A stretch of 64,000 bases of DNA from JACVRW01 sp963825345. GTDB taxonomy: Bacteria; Actinomycetota; Thermoleophilia; Solirubrobacterales; Thermoleophilaceae. Below, piece after piece: positions 33,447 through 41,707 of this stretch (its first letter is position 1; the number at the start of each line of letters is the position of its first letter). The stretch is taken from the NCBI GenBank assembly GCA_963825345.1, contig CAWGSQ010000012.1:186001-250000 (forward strand), written 5' to 3'. The notes beneath the pieces are model-generated. The model was not told where the DNA came from, did not search any database, and worked only from the letters and a program-made list of their open reading frames with translations. Position numbers and translations under genes: made by a program.

Positions 33447-34141
33447 CCACCACCCGCACCCACTTCCAGGAGGAGCTGGCGGGGCTCGAGCGCGCCGCGC
33501 TCGGCGGGCTCGACCTCGTGGCGACCGCACTCGACCGCGCTCTCGAGACGATCATGCACCACGACGTCGAACTGGCGAGCATGGTGATCGCGGACGACGA
33601 CCGGATCGACGGCCGCTACCTCGAGGTGCACCAGGGAATTCTGTCGCTGCTGGCCCTCCAGGCGCCGGTGGCCGGCGACCTGCGGGTGGTGGCCGCACTG
33701 CTGCACGTGATCAAGCACGTCGAACGCATGGGCGACCAATGCGTCAACATGGCGAAGCTCGTGCCACTCGACGGCCACGAGCCTCCGTCTGATCAACAGA
33801 TGCTCGACTACATCCAGAGCATGGGCCTTCAGGCCCGCCAGCAGGTCGTCCAGTGCGGCCAGGCGTTCGAGCGCCGCGACGTCCTGATGGCTCAGGACCT
33901 CGTGCGCCAAGACGACGAGATCGACCGCCTGAACCGCGCCGTTTTCCACCACGCGCTCGAGATCGGGGACGATCCCGACCAGCGCGAGTGGGCAATGCAC
34001 ATGATGCTGGTGGGCCGCTGCATCGAGCGGATCGGAGACAACGCAGTGGACATCGGCGAGCAGACCGCCTTCGTCGTCACCGGCCTGTTCAGGGAGTTCG
34101 AGGACGCCTCGCACCCAGTGGTGGCGCCCCCCACTGCTTGA
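33443..34141 (+). CDS. phoU: PhoU phosphate-signalling protein
   Basis: A 232-residue all-helical protein with two PhoU three-helix repeats (about 10-110 and 120-215). Each carries the metal-binding ExxxD-type motif, visible as DDDRIDG and QDDEIDRLNR. It couples Pst transporter state to the phosphate two-component system and restrains Pi uptake. Starts overlapping pstB and ends overlapping the Ppx start (TTGA). Confidence 0.93.
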   Translation: MTTTRTHFQEELAGLERAALGGLDLVATALDRALETIMHHDVELASMVIADDDRIDGRYLEVHQGILSLLALQAPVAGDLRVVAALLHVIKHVERMGDQCVNMAKLVPLDGHEPPSDQQMLDYIQSMGLQARQQVVQCGQAFERRDVLMAQDLVRQDDEIDRLNRAVFHHALEIGDDPDQREWAMHMMLVGRCIERIGDNAVDIGEQTAFVVTGLFREFEDASHPVVAPPTA

Positions 34142-35022
34142 TCTGCGCGTGCATCGACATCGGCAGCAACACCACGCGACTGCTGGTGGCTGATGCGGGC
34201 GAGGGACGGCTGCGCGAGCTGGTGGCCCTGCGGGCGTTCACGCGCATCGGCAAGAGCCTTCAGGACGGCGGCGTGATCCCGCCAGAGAAGATCACGGAGA
34301 CCGCCGAGGTGGTCCGCACCCAGACATCCGTGGCACGCGAGGTGGGCGCGGAGCACATCGTTGCCGTCGCGACCGCCGCCATCCGCACCGCCACGAACCG
34401 CGACGAGCTGGTGGGCGCCGTCGAGGAGGCCGGCGGCGTGGAGCTGAGCGTCCTGTCCGGCGAGGAGGAGGCGCGGCTGTCCTTCGTGGGCGCCACGCGC
34501 ACGCTGCTCGAGGCGCCCGGGGGCACGGTGGCCGTGATCGACGTGGGCGGCGGCTCCAGCGAGATCGCGATCGGCGAGCCCGACGGCGAGATGACGTGGT
34601 CTGAGTCGTTTCGGATCGGCTCTGGTTTCCTCGCCGACGCCTATCTGCGCTCCGACCCGCCCTCCGTCGACGAGCTCGAGAAGCTGCGCCGCCATGTGGA
34701 GGGGACCTTCGAGGGGCTCGAGCCGCCGCCGGCCACGAGCGCTGTCGCGGTTGGCGGAACCGCCACCTCGCTGCGCCGGCTCGTGGGAGCGGAGCTGGAG
34801 CACGAGACACTCGAACGCGGCATCCGCGTGCTCTCCAGCACGCCGATCGCCGAGGTGGCCGAGCGCTTCGAGCTCGACACCGAGCGCGTGCGGCTGCTCC
34901 CGGCGGGCATCCTCATCCTCGAGGCGATCTCCGATCTGCTCCAGCTTCCGCTGCGCATCGCCCGCGGCGGCCTGCGCGAGGGACTGCTGCTCGAACTCGT
35001 CGAGGGACGTCGTCTTGCCTAG
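34138..35022 (+). CDS. Ppx/GppA family exopolyphosphatase
   Basis: The frame reads CIDIGSNTTRLLVAD at the N-terminus, exactly where this family begins. The only available start is TTG 34138, overlapping the phoU TGA; the frame's longer upstream part lies within phoU and is not homologous. The product has 294 residues and covers both actin-like ASKHA domains, with DVGGGSSEIAIG and AVGGTATSLRRL as phosphate loops. It lacks the C-terminal HD domain of longer Ppx enzymes. It degrades polyphosphate or (p)ppGpp pentaphosphate, which fits with ppk1 500 bp downstream. Stop shared as CTAG with sixA. Confidence 0.9.
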   Translation: MICACIDIGSNTTRLLVADAGEGRLRELVALRAFTRIGKSLQDGGVIPPEKITETAEVVRTQTSVAREVGAEHIVAVATAAIRTATNRDELVGAVEEAGGVELSVLSGEEEARLSFVGATRTLLEAPGGTVAVIDVGGGSSEIAIGEPDGEMTWSESFRIGSGFLADAYLRSDPPSVDELEKLRRHVEGTFEGLEPPPATSAVAVGGTATSLRRLVGAELEHETLERGIRVLSSTPIAEVAERFELDTERVRLLPAGILILEAISDLLQLPLRIARGGLREGLLLELVEGRRLA

Positions 35023-35450
35023 CCGGCAATCGCGCGTGTCTCGTCCGGCCGGAGGAGCACCTTGAGCTCGCCCCTCTCGACCCCCGCGAGCCCGCCCTTC
35101 TTCATGCGCACCTGCGCCCCGGTGAGGCTGTGCACCGCCATCGAGAAGTCGGGGTCGTGGCCCACCAGCAGCACGTCGTCGCCGAGGCCCGCGGCAAGGG
35201 CCTCCGCATCGAACGGACCGCCCGCGAGCTTTGGCTCGTGCTGCGGCTCCACGCCCAGCTCATCGCAGGCGAGCCGCGCGGTGTCGGCGGCGCGCACCTT
35301 CGGGCTCGTGAGGCACGCGCTCGGCCGCACACCGAGCCTCTTGAGCGCGCGTCCCGCAGCACGCGACTGCTCCTCGCCCTTCTCGGTGAGCGGTCGCTCG
35401 GCATCGGGCGATCCGTCGGCGGCGTCTCCATGGCGCAGCAGCCACAGCAC
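35019..35450 (-). CDS. sixA: SixA-like histidine phosphatase
   Basis: A 143-residue member of the histidine-phosphatase (phosphoglycerate-mutase-like) superfamily starting at GTG 35450. The phospho-acceptor motif is LLRHGDA near residue 7, and VGHDPDF carries the second catalytic His. The short length without extra domains fits SixA, which dephosphorylates phospho-His proteins. It is divergent from ppk1 by about 24 bp and convergent with the Ppx gene. Confidence 0.85.
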   Translation of the reverse strand: MLWLLRHGDAADGSPDAERPLTEKGEEQSRAAGRALKRLGVRPSACLTSPKVRAADTARLACDELGVEPQHEPKLAGGPFDAEALAAGLGDDVLLVGHDPDFSMAVHSLTGAQVRMKKGGLAGVERGELKVLLRPDETRAIAG

Positions 35451-35474
35451 GCTGCGTCACGATATAGGGACCCG

Positions 35475-37562
35475 ATGGAGGCGGTAACCGCAACAGCCGA
35501 GACCCCGGCGCTCGACTCCCCCGAGCTGTTCGTGAACCGCGAGGTCTCCTGGCTTCAGTTCAACGAGCGCGTGCTGGAGCTGGCGGACGACGAGCGCATG
35601 CCGCTGCTCGAGCGCGTGAAGTTCCTAGCGATCTACGCGAACAACCTCGACGAGTTCTTCATGGTGCGCGTGGCCGGGCTCCACGACCAGGTGGACGCCG
35701 GGATCGACGCGCGCGGCCCCGACGGGCTCTCGGCGCGCGAAACGCTCGAGCGGGTGAACGAGCGCAACGCCGAACTTGCGAGCCGGCACTCGAAGGCGTG
35801 GGAGGAGCACGTGCGCCCGGCGCTGTCGGAGCACGGCGTGCGGGTGGCCGAGGTGCCGCAGTGCTCCAGCGAGGAGCTCGAGACGATCGATCGGCTGTTT
35901 TCGGAGCAGATCTTCCCGGTGCTCACCCCGCTGGCGGTGGGGCCCGGGCGGCCGTTCCCGTACATCTCGAACCTGTCGCTGTCGATCGGAGTGTCGCTGC
36001 GCGATCCGGTGTCGGGCCTGGAGACCTTCGCGCGCGTGAAGGTGCCGAAGGAGGTGGTGCCCCGCTTCGTTCCGATCGTGGACGACGTGTTCGCGCCGCT
36101 CGAGTCGGTGATCGCGCGCCACCTCGATGACCTCTTTCCGGGGATGGAGATCCTGGGCCACGACTTCTTCCGTGTCACGCGCGACGCCGACTTCACGGTC
36201 TCCGACGAGGCTGACGATTTGCTCCGCGCCGTGGAGGACGAGCTGCGACGCAGGCGCTTCGGAGAGGTCGTGCGCCTCGAGGTGGCGTCGACGATGGACC
36301 CGGACATGCGCCAGTACCTGATCGAGCAGCTTGCGATCGAAGAGACGCAGGTGGTGGACGTGGATGGCCTGCTGGCCCTGGACGACCTGATGGCGCTCCA
36401 CGACATCGACGGCCATCGCGAGCTGCGCCTCGAGCCGTGGACACCGGTGGTACCCCCGCCGTTCGCGGACACCGACGAGGAAACGGCCGACGTGTTCGCG
36501 GCGATGCGCCAGGGCGACCTCCTCATACACCACCCGTATCACTCGTTCGCGGGCACGGTGGAGCGCTTCGTGCGGCAGGCCGTGAGGGACCCCGACGTGC
36601 TGGCGATCAAGATGACCGTGTACCGCACGTCCGACGACTCGGACCTCGTGCCGGCACTTATAGAGGCCTGCGAGCGCGGCAAGCAGGCCGTCTGCCTCGT
36701 GGAGCTGAAGGCCAGGTTCGACGAGCGCCGCAACATCGGCTGGGCGCGCTCGCTCGAGGAGGCCGGTGCACACGTGGTGCACGGCCTCCCCGGGTTGAAG
36801 ACACACGCGAAGGCGCTGCTGGTGGTGCGCCGCGAGGGCTCGCGAGCGCGCCACTACGTCCATATCGGGACGGGCAACTATCACGCGAAGACAGCGCGCC
36901 TCTACGAGGACTACGGCCTGTTCACGTGCGACCGCGAGCTCGGGGCAGACGTTGCCGAGCTGTTCAACTCGCTCACGGGCGCGGCACGCGCGCCGGAGTA
37001 CCGCAAGGCGGTGATCGCCCCGGATCACATGCGCGACTGGTTCCTGGACGAGGTTCAGAAGACCATCGACGCCAAGGAGCGGGGTGAGGAGGCGCGGATC
37101 ATCCTCAAGATGAACGCGCTTGTGGACGCGCGCTGCATCCGGGCGCTCTACGCGGCCTCGCAGGCGGGCGTGAGCGTGGACCTGAACGTGCGCGGGATCT
37201 GCTGCCTGCGCCCGGGGCTCGAGGGAGTGTCGGAGAACATCACCGTGGTGTCGGTGGTCGGGCGCTTCCTCGAGCACTCGCGCATCTACGGATTCCACCG
37301 CGGCGGCGAGCGCCGCTACTGGCTCGGATCGCCGGACATCATGCCGCGCAACCTCGACACGCGGGTCGAGCTGCTCGCCCCCGTGGACTCCGAGTCGCTG
37401 CGTACGCAGCTCGAGGACACGATCGAGCGCTGCCTGGCGGACGACACCTTCGGCTGGGAGCTCGGGCCCGATAACGACTGGACGCGCCGGTCGGGCGGCA
37501 CGCATGCGGTGCACCACGAGTTGATGGAACTGGCGCTCGAGCGCCCCGACTCATCGGAATAG
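35475..37562 (+). CDS. ppk1: Polyphosphate kinase 1
   Basis: From ATG 35475 the product is 695 residues, the usual PPK1 size. Domains: N (NREVSWLQFNERVLELA), head (ANNLDEFFMVRVAGL onward), and C1/C2 with MTVYRTSDDSD, HGLPGLKTHAKALLVVR (autophosphorylated His) and YVHIGTGNYHAKTARLYEDY. It reversibly transfers the ATP gamma-phosphate to polyphosphate. Together with the Pst genes and Ppx it forms a complete uptake-storage-release set. The frame's upstream open part overlaps sixA and is rejected. Confidence 0.96.
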   Translation: MEAVTATAETPALDSPELFVNREVSWLQFNERVLELADDERMPLLERVKFLAIYANNLDEFFMVRVAGLHDQVDAGIDARGPDGLSARETLERVNERNAELASRHSKAWEEHVRPALSEHGVRVAEVPQCSSEELETIDRLFSEQIFPVLTPLAVGPGRPFPYISNLSLSIGVSLRDPVSGLETFARVKVPKEVVPRFVPIVDDVFAPLESVIARHLDDLFPGMEILGHDFFRVTRDADFTVSDEADDLLRAVEDELRRRRFGEVVRLEVASTMDPDMRQYLIEQLAIEETQVVDVDGLLALDDLMALHDIDGHRELRLEPWTPVVPPPFADTDEETADVFAAMRQGDLLIHHPYHSFAGTVERFVRQAVRDPDVLAIKMTVYRTSDDSDLVPALIEACERGKQAVCLVELKARFDERRNIGWARSLEEAGAHVVHGLPGLKTHAKALLVVRREGSRARHYVHIGTGNYHAKTARLYEDYGLFTCDRELGADVAELFNSLTGAARAPEYRKAVIAPDHMRDWFLDEVQKTIDAKERGEEARIILKMNALVDARCIRALYAASQAGVSVDLNVRGICCLRPGLEGVSENITVVSVVGRFLEHSRIYGFHRGGERRYWLGSPDIMPRNLDTRVELLAPVDSESLRTQLEDTIERCLADDTFGWELGPDNDWTRRSGGTHAVHHELMELALERPDSSE

Positions 37563-38756
37563 CTCGCGCTTCAACGCCAGCACGCGTGCGGCGCTCTCGC
37601 GGATGCGCTTCCGGAGCGCGTCGTCGCTGCGGGCCTCGGCGAGCAGGTGCGGGAACACGTCGTTCCAGCTCGCGGAGCCGGTCATCAGGATCAGGTCCGC
37701 TCCTGCCCTGATCGAGCGCTCGGCCGCGGCCGCCACGCCCGAGCGCGCCAGCACGGCGTCGGCCTCGAGGCTGTCCGTCACGATCACGCCCTCGAAGCCG
37801 AGCTTCCTGCGCAGGAGGCCGGTCACGATCGGCCGCGATTGGGAGGCGATCCGGTTGGCGTCCAACGCCGGATAACTCGCGTGCGAGAGCATCACGAGCG
37901 GCACTCCCTCGGCGATCGCCCCGCGGAAGGGAACGAGGTCGTGCTGGATCGGCACGCGAATCGTTGCGGGACCGTCGTCGGTGTTCACGGTCGCTCCGCC
38001 GAGCCCGGGGAAGTGCTTGGCGGTGGCCGCGACCCGAGCAGCGCGCAGCCCGCGAATCGATGCCCGCGTGCTGGCCGCGATCCCGCGCTCGTCACCCGCG
38101 AAGGAGCGGGTGGCCATCACCGAGTCCGGGCGCGGGACGTCCGCGACGGGCGCGAGGTTCACCTGGATCCCCGCCGCGCGCAGCTGCCGACCGGCGGCCG
38201 CAGCGGAGCGGCGCACGCTGCCCGGCGGTCCCTGGAATGGCTGGCTCGCGGTCGGGCCCGCGTAGCCCACCGTGCGAATGTCGCCGCCCTCCTGGTCGAC
38301 CATGACGAGCGCCCGCCCACCGGCTGCGCCCTGAAGCGAGCGCGTAAGGCGCCGCCACACGGCGCGGTCTCCGCCGTTCGCACCGAACAGGATCACGCCC
38401 GCCGTCTCCCGCGCGCGCAGCCGGCGCCGGATGTACTCCGGCATGGCCGTGCCCGGAAAGCTTGAGACCGTCACCTGGCCCACCTGCTGGCGCAGGCTAA
38501 GGCGGTCCACCTGGCGGAGCGCCTCCTCCTGATCGCGCTCGAGAGCGGCCTGGGCGGCGCCGCCACGCGCCCCCGGCTTGCGCTCGCCGTCATCGCCGGC
38601 GCCGGAGCCAACGCTTACACCAGCAATGAGGGCAACGAGCCCCGCCGCGCCGAGCGCCGCAAGGCGTCTGCGCCCAACGGCCTTCGGATCAGGTGTGTCA
38701 TCTCGGTTGCGGATAGCGCCACCCGGACGACCCACCCGGTGGGACAACCCCTTCAA
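37551..38756 (-). CDS. GH3-family beta-N-acetylhexosaminidase-like, membrane-anchored
   Basis: A 401-residue glycoside hydrolase family 3 protein with an N-terminal cytoplasmic stretch, one transmembrane helix near residues 31-50 and the TIM barrel outside. The NagZ-type signature KHFPGLGGATVNTDDG is near residue 263, with the catalytic nucleophile Asp in VIVTDSLEADA near 340. It probably removes GlcNAc from muropeptides or chitin fragments. Start is TTG 38756, the only one that keeps the anchor in frame apart from later starts inside the TM region. It overlaps the ppk1 end by 12 bp, convergent. Confidence 0.85.
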   Translation of the reverse strand: MKGLSHRVGRPGGAIRNRDDTPDPKAVGRRRLAALGAAGLVALIAGVSVGSGAGDDGERKPGARGGAAQAALERDQEEALRQVDRLSLRQQVGQVTVSSFPGTAMPEYIRRRLRARETAGVILFGANGGDRAVWRRLTRSLQGAAGGRALVMVDQEGGDIRTVGYAGPTASQPFQGPPGSVRRSAAAAGRQLRAAGIQVNLAPVADVPRPDSVMATRSFAGDERGIAASTRASIRGLRAARVAATAKHFPGLGGATVNTDDGPATIRVPIQHDLVPFRGAIAEGVPLVMLSHASYPALDANRIASQSRPIVTGLLRRKLGFEGVIVTDSLEADAVLARSGVAAAAERSIRAGADLILMTGSASWNDVFPHLLAEARSDDALRKRIRESAARVLALKRELFR

Positions 38757-38766
38757 TGCCCGCCGT

Positions 38767-39930
38767 TCAGCCGGTCGGGGCAGCGGCGCGCTCAGAGCTG
38801 GGCGCCGCGGCGCCGGCCCCGGCGCCTGCGCCCTCCTCGGAGATACCGGCCTCCGCGCAGCCCCTGACCAGCTCGTCGAGGCCGAATGCGTCCACGGGCC
38901 CCAGCGCGCCGGTGCCCTTCAGCGCCCCGGCGGCGACGCGCTCCGCGCCCCAGGCCAGCATGCGGCCGGTGAACGTGTAGCCGTCCACGCCCTTCACGTG
39001 CACCTCACTCAGCGGGCGCCCGGCCGCGTCGTATGCGATGCCCACGATGTGCGAGCCGCTCTTCGAGCGGGCGTCCGCGTCGGGGCCGCCGGTGGAACCC
39101 TGCACGAAGCGCTCCCCGGCCGCGCTCCAGAGCTTGTCCACGCCCGGCACCTTCATCGCCACCGAGGTGCCGGCCGACATCACCTGCATCGCGCGCGAGG
39201 CAGGACCGAACCACCCTAGGTAGGCGTTCACGTCGCGCAGGCGCGGCGCCAAGCGCGGCAGTGCGAAGTGCTCCGAGCTGCCCACCGAGACGGCCCGGAG
39301 CTGCTTCGAGCCGACCGTGAAGCTTCTCACCCGCTTTGCGCCGCGCTCGGTCTGGACGCGGCCGTCACGGAGCCCGAACGCCGGCTCGGAGATCGCGCCC
39401 ACGAGCGACGCCTTCGTCCCGCCGCTCATCGACGCCCCGCTGCCGGTGATGAAGTAGCCCACGTCCACCCGCGTGGCCAGCTCGCCGGCGCGCTCGAGGG
39501 CGAGGCCGCCGGCGAGGTTCCCCGGGACCCAGTCGTAGCCGAACGCCGTGAGCATGCCGATGCCCGCCTGGTCGGCCGCGGGCCCGTAGCGCTCGAACAC
39601 CTCTCGTATGAAGGGTGGCTCGCCGGTCGAGTCGATGTAGTGGGCGCCGGCCGTGGTGGCCGCCGCCGCGGCCGGGGCACCGAAGCGGGCGAACGGCCCG
39701 ACGGTGGTCACGAGCACGTCGCCGCTCTCCACGAGCGCGCGGACGCTGGGCGGGTCGGCCACGTCGGCCGTCGCGGTCTCGAGCCCGCCGCCGAGCTCCC
39801 CGGCGAGCGCGTCGAGCTTGTCCTTGCTGCGAGCCGCGAGCACCGGCTTCAGCCCGCGCTCGACCATCGCCTCGGCCACGAGCCGGCCGGTGTACCCGGT
39901 GGCGCCGAACAGGACTATCCGCGCCGCCAT
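38767..39930 (-). CDS. Saccharopine-dehydrogenase-like NADP-binding (trans-acting enoyl reductase type) protein
   Basis: A 387-residue protein with the N-terminal Rossmann motif VLFGATGYTGRLVAE and AARSKDKL, as in the mycobacterial trans-acting enoyl reductase group. TVGPFARFG and YIDSTGEPPFIREVFERYG follow. The middle ends in a lipid-enzyme-like hydrophobic helix region. The C-terminus is an Ala/Gly-rich low-complexity tail. It may reduce lipid intermediates; the substrate is not evident. It lies 6 bp downstream of the cNMP-binding gene on the same strand. Confidence 0.82.
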   Translation of the reverse strand: MAARIVLFGATGYTGRLVAEAMVERGLKPVLAARSKDKLDALAGELGGGLETATADVADPPSVRALVESGDVLVTTVGPFARFGAPAAAAATTAGAHYIDSTGEPPFIREVFERYGPAADQAGIGMLTAFGYDWVPGNLAGGLALERAGELATRVDVGYFITGSGASMSGGTKASLVGAISEPAFGLRDGRVQTERGAKRVRSFTVGSKQLRAVSVGSSEHFALPRLAPRLRDVNAYLGWFGPASRAMQVMSAGTSVAMKVPGVDKLWSAAGERFVQGSTGGPDADARSKSGSHIVGIAYDAAGRPLSEVHVKGVDGYTFTGRMLAWGAERVAAGALKGTGALGPVDAFGLDELVRGCAEAGISEEGAGAGAGAAAPSSERAAAPTG

Positions 39931-39936
39931 GGTGCC

Positions 39937-40326
39937 TCAGCTCTGGCGGCGCTCTTCGAGCGTGTTGCGCACCCGCTCGATCGCCTCCGGAATGTGGCGC
40001 TCCATCCGCTTCATGTCCCAGCCGGTGAGCGTGACCAGCTTCATGGGCGTCTTCGCGGTCACGGTGGCGTTGCGGAGGGTCTTCTCGAGCAGGCCCATCT
40101 CGCCGAAGAAGTCGCCGGGCCCGAGGTCGGCCACGTGCTGGCCCGAGCGCGTTACCTCCGCCTCGCCCTCCTCGATCGCCATGAACTCGTAGGAGAAGTC
40201 ACCCTCCCGGACCAGCTCGCGGCCCTGGTCCACCGTCACCTCCTGCGCGAAGCCCGCGATCTGCGCGAGCTCCTCGTCTGGCACGTCCGCGAACAGGGGT
40301 AGCGACTTGAGCTGGCTTGCGTCCAA
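39937..40326 (-). CDS. Single-domain cyclic-nucleotide-binding protein
   Basis: A 129-residue protein that is essentially one cNMP-binding beta-barrel. It begins LKSLPLFADVPDEELAQIA, has REGDFSYEFMAIEEGEAEVTR, and the phosphate-binding cassette region GPGDFFGEMGLLEKTLRNATV. The PBC has GEMGLL followed by R-N-A, the pattern of real cNMP binders. No output domain is attached, so it may act in trans on a partner. It is likely co-transcribed with the enoyl-reductase-like gene. Confidence 0.85.
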   Translation of the reverse strand: MDASQLKSLPLFADVPDEELAQIAGFAQEVTVDQGRELVREGDFSYEFMAIEEGEAEVTRSGQHVADLGPGDFFGEMGLLEKTLRNATVTAKTPMKLVTLTGWDMKRMERHIPEAIERVRNTLEERRQS

Positions 40327-40366
40327 CGGTCCTCCTAGGTCGGTCGCGCGACTTTACCCGAGGGAG

Positions 40367-41641
40367 CTATAGCTCGCGCCGTGCGTACTTGGTCACGTTC
40401 TCGCGTGCGCGCTGCGTGATCGGGCGATCGCGCCACTCCTCGGGCTCGATCCGCTCCGAGTCCTCGAGGTCGCGCTCGAACACCTCGTGCAGCTGGCCCG
40501 CGAAGCGCTCGCTCTGAACGCACAGCGTCACCTCGTCGTGGAGCTGAAAGGAGCGGTTGTCGAAGTTCACCGATCCGACCGAGGACCAGATCTCGTCGAC
40601 CGTGAGGGTCTTCGCGTGCAGCATCGTCGGGCAGTACTCGTAGATCTCGATGCCGGCCCCGATCAGCTCGTCATACGCGGCGCGGCCGGCGGTGCGGACG
40701 AGCTGCTTGTCGATGTGCGACCCCGGCACGAGGATGCGCATGCGGACTCCGCGCTCCGCGGCCTCCACAAGCGCGTCGGTGAAGGCCGGGCGCGGCACGA
40801 AATAGGCGGAGGTGAGCTCGATCGAGCGCTTGGCCGCCGCCACGGCGAGGTAGATGAGCGCCTCGGCGTTCGAGTCGCCGACCGTGGCGCTCGATCGCAT
40901 CACCTGCATGGGCCCGCCGTCCTCCAGCTCGTCGATCTGTGGCAGGTAGCGGTCGCCCGCGAGCACGTCCCCGGTGCACTCGAGCCAGTTCTCGGCGAAG
41001 GCGCCCTGGAGGCCACGGACAACGGGCCCGCTCACCCGCACGTGGGTGTCGCGCCAGTGGTCGGGGTCCTCGGCGTTGCCGGTCCACTCCTCGGCGATCC
41101 CCACGCCACCCGTGAAGCCGGTTGTGCCGTCGACGATCAAGAGCTTGCGGTGTGTGCGGTACTGGAGACGCCGCACCGCATATGGCTTCGGCGGCCGGAA
41201 GAAGCAGACGTTCACGCCCGCCTCGCGCATCTTGCGCACGAGTTTCCGGTCCATCTTGGCCGCGCCGACCGCGTCGACGATCACGTTGCACTCCACGCCG
41301 GCGCTCGCCTTCTCGCACAGCGTGTCGGCAACCTCGGTGGCGATGTCCCCGCGCCAGTACGCGTAGGTCAGGAGGTTCACCGTCTCGTCCGCGTCCCTTA
41401 TCGCCCCGACATACGCGGGAAAGATCTGGTCGCCGTTGATCAGGATCTCGGCGTCGTTGCCGAAGGAGACCGGCGCGCCGGTCAGGGCCTCGGCGGCACG
41501 CAGGAAGCTCGCCTCGCGCACGTCGACCTCGCCTCGCAGCCGGTAGCCGTGACCGCCCTCGCGGCGGTGGCGAAGGCTGTCGGCGGCATACCACGCAGCG
41601 CCCGCGGCGGCCACGCCCGCCGGCCACGCGTAGCGCGCCAC
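40367..41641 (-). CDS. Phospholipase D-like (cardiolipin synthase type) protein
   Basis: From GTG 41641, preceded by GGAGGAG, the product is 424 residues; ATG 41677 is an alternative without a ribosome site. One N-terminal hydrophobic helix is followed by two PLD domains. The HKD motifs are THRKLLIVDG near residue 180 and MLHAKTLTVD near 350, with GSVNFDNRSF after the second. Such enzymes condense phosphatidylglycerols into cardiolipin or transfer phosphatidyl groups at the membrane. It is divergent from the P450 gene with 66 bp between. Confidence 0.88.
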   Translation of the reverse strand: MARYAWPAGVAAAGAAWYAADSLRHRREGGHGYRLRGEVDVREASFLRAAEALTGAPVSFGNDAEILINGDQIFPAYVGAIRDADETVNLLTYAYWRGDIATEVADTLCEKASAGVECNVIVDAVGAAKMDRKLVRKMREAGVNVCFFRPPKPYAVRRLQYRTHRKLLIVDGTTGFTGGVGIAEEWTGNAEDPDHWRDTHVRVSGPVVRGLQGAFAENWLECTGDVLAGDRYLPQIDELEDGGPMQVMRSSATVGDSNAEALIYLAVAAAKRSIELTSAYFVPRPAFTDALVEAAERGVRMRILVPGSHIDKQLVRTAGRAAYDELIGAGIEIYEYCPTMLHAKTLTVDEIWSSVGSVNFDNRSFQLHDEVTLCVQSERFAGQLHEVFERDLEDSERIEPEEWRDRPITQRARENVTKYARREL

Positions 41642-41707
41642 GTGTGTCTCCTCCCTGCGGAACCTCCTTGTTCGCATGGCCGCAGGCTACCCGTAGGATG
41701 CTCGTCG

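Noticed and set aside
35130..35474. Upstream extension of the ppk1 frame
   Set aside because: It overlaps sixA on the other strand and has no PPK similarity; ATG 35475 fits the family start.
40487..41707. Upstream extension of the P450 frame
   Set aside because: It is antisense to the PLD gene, whose two HKD motifs are clear.
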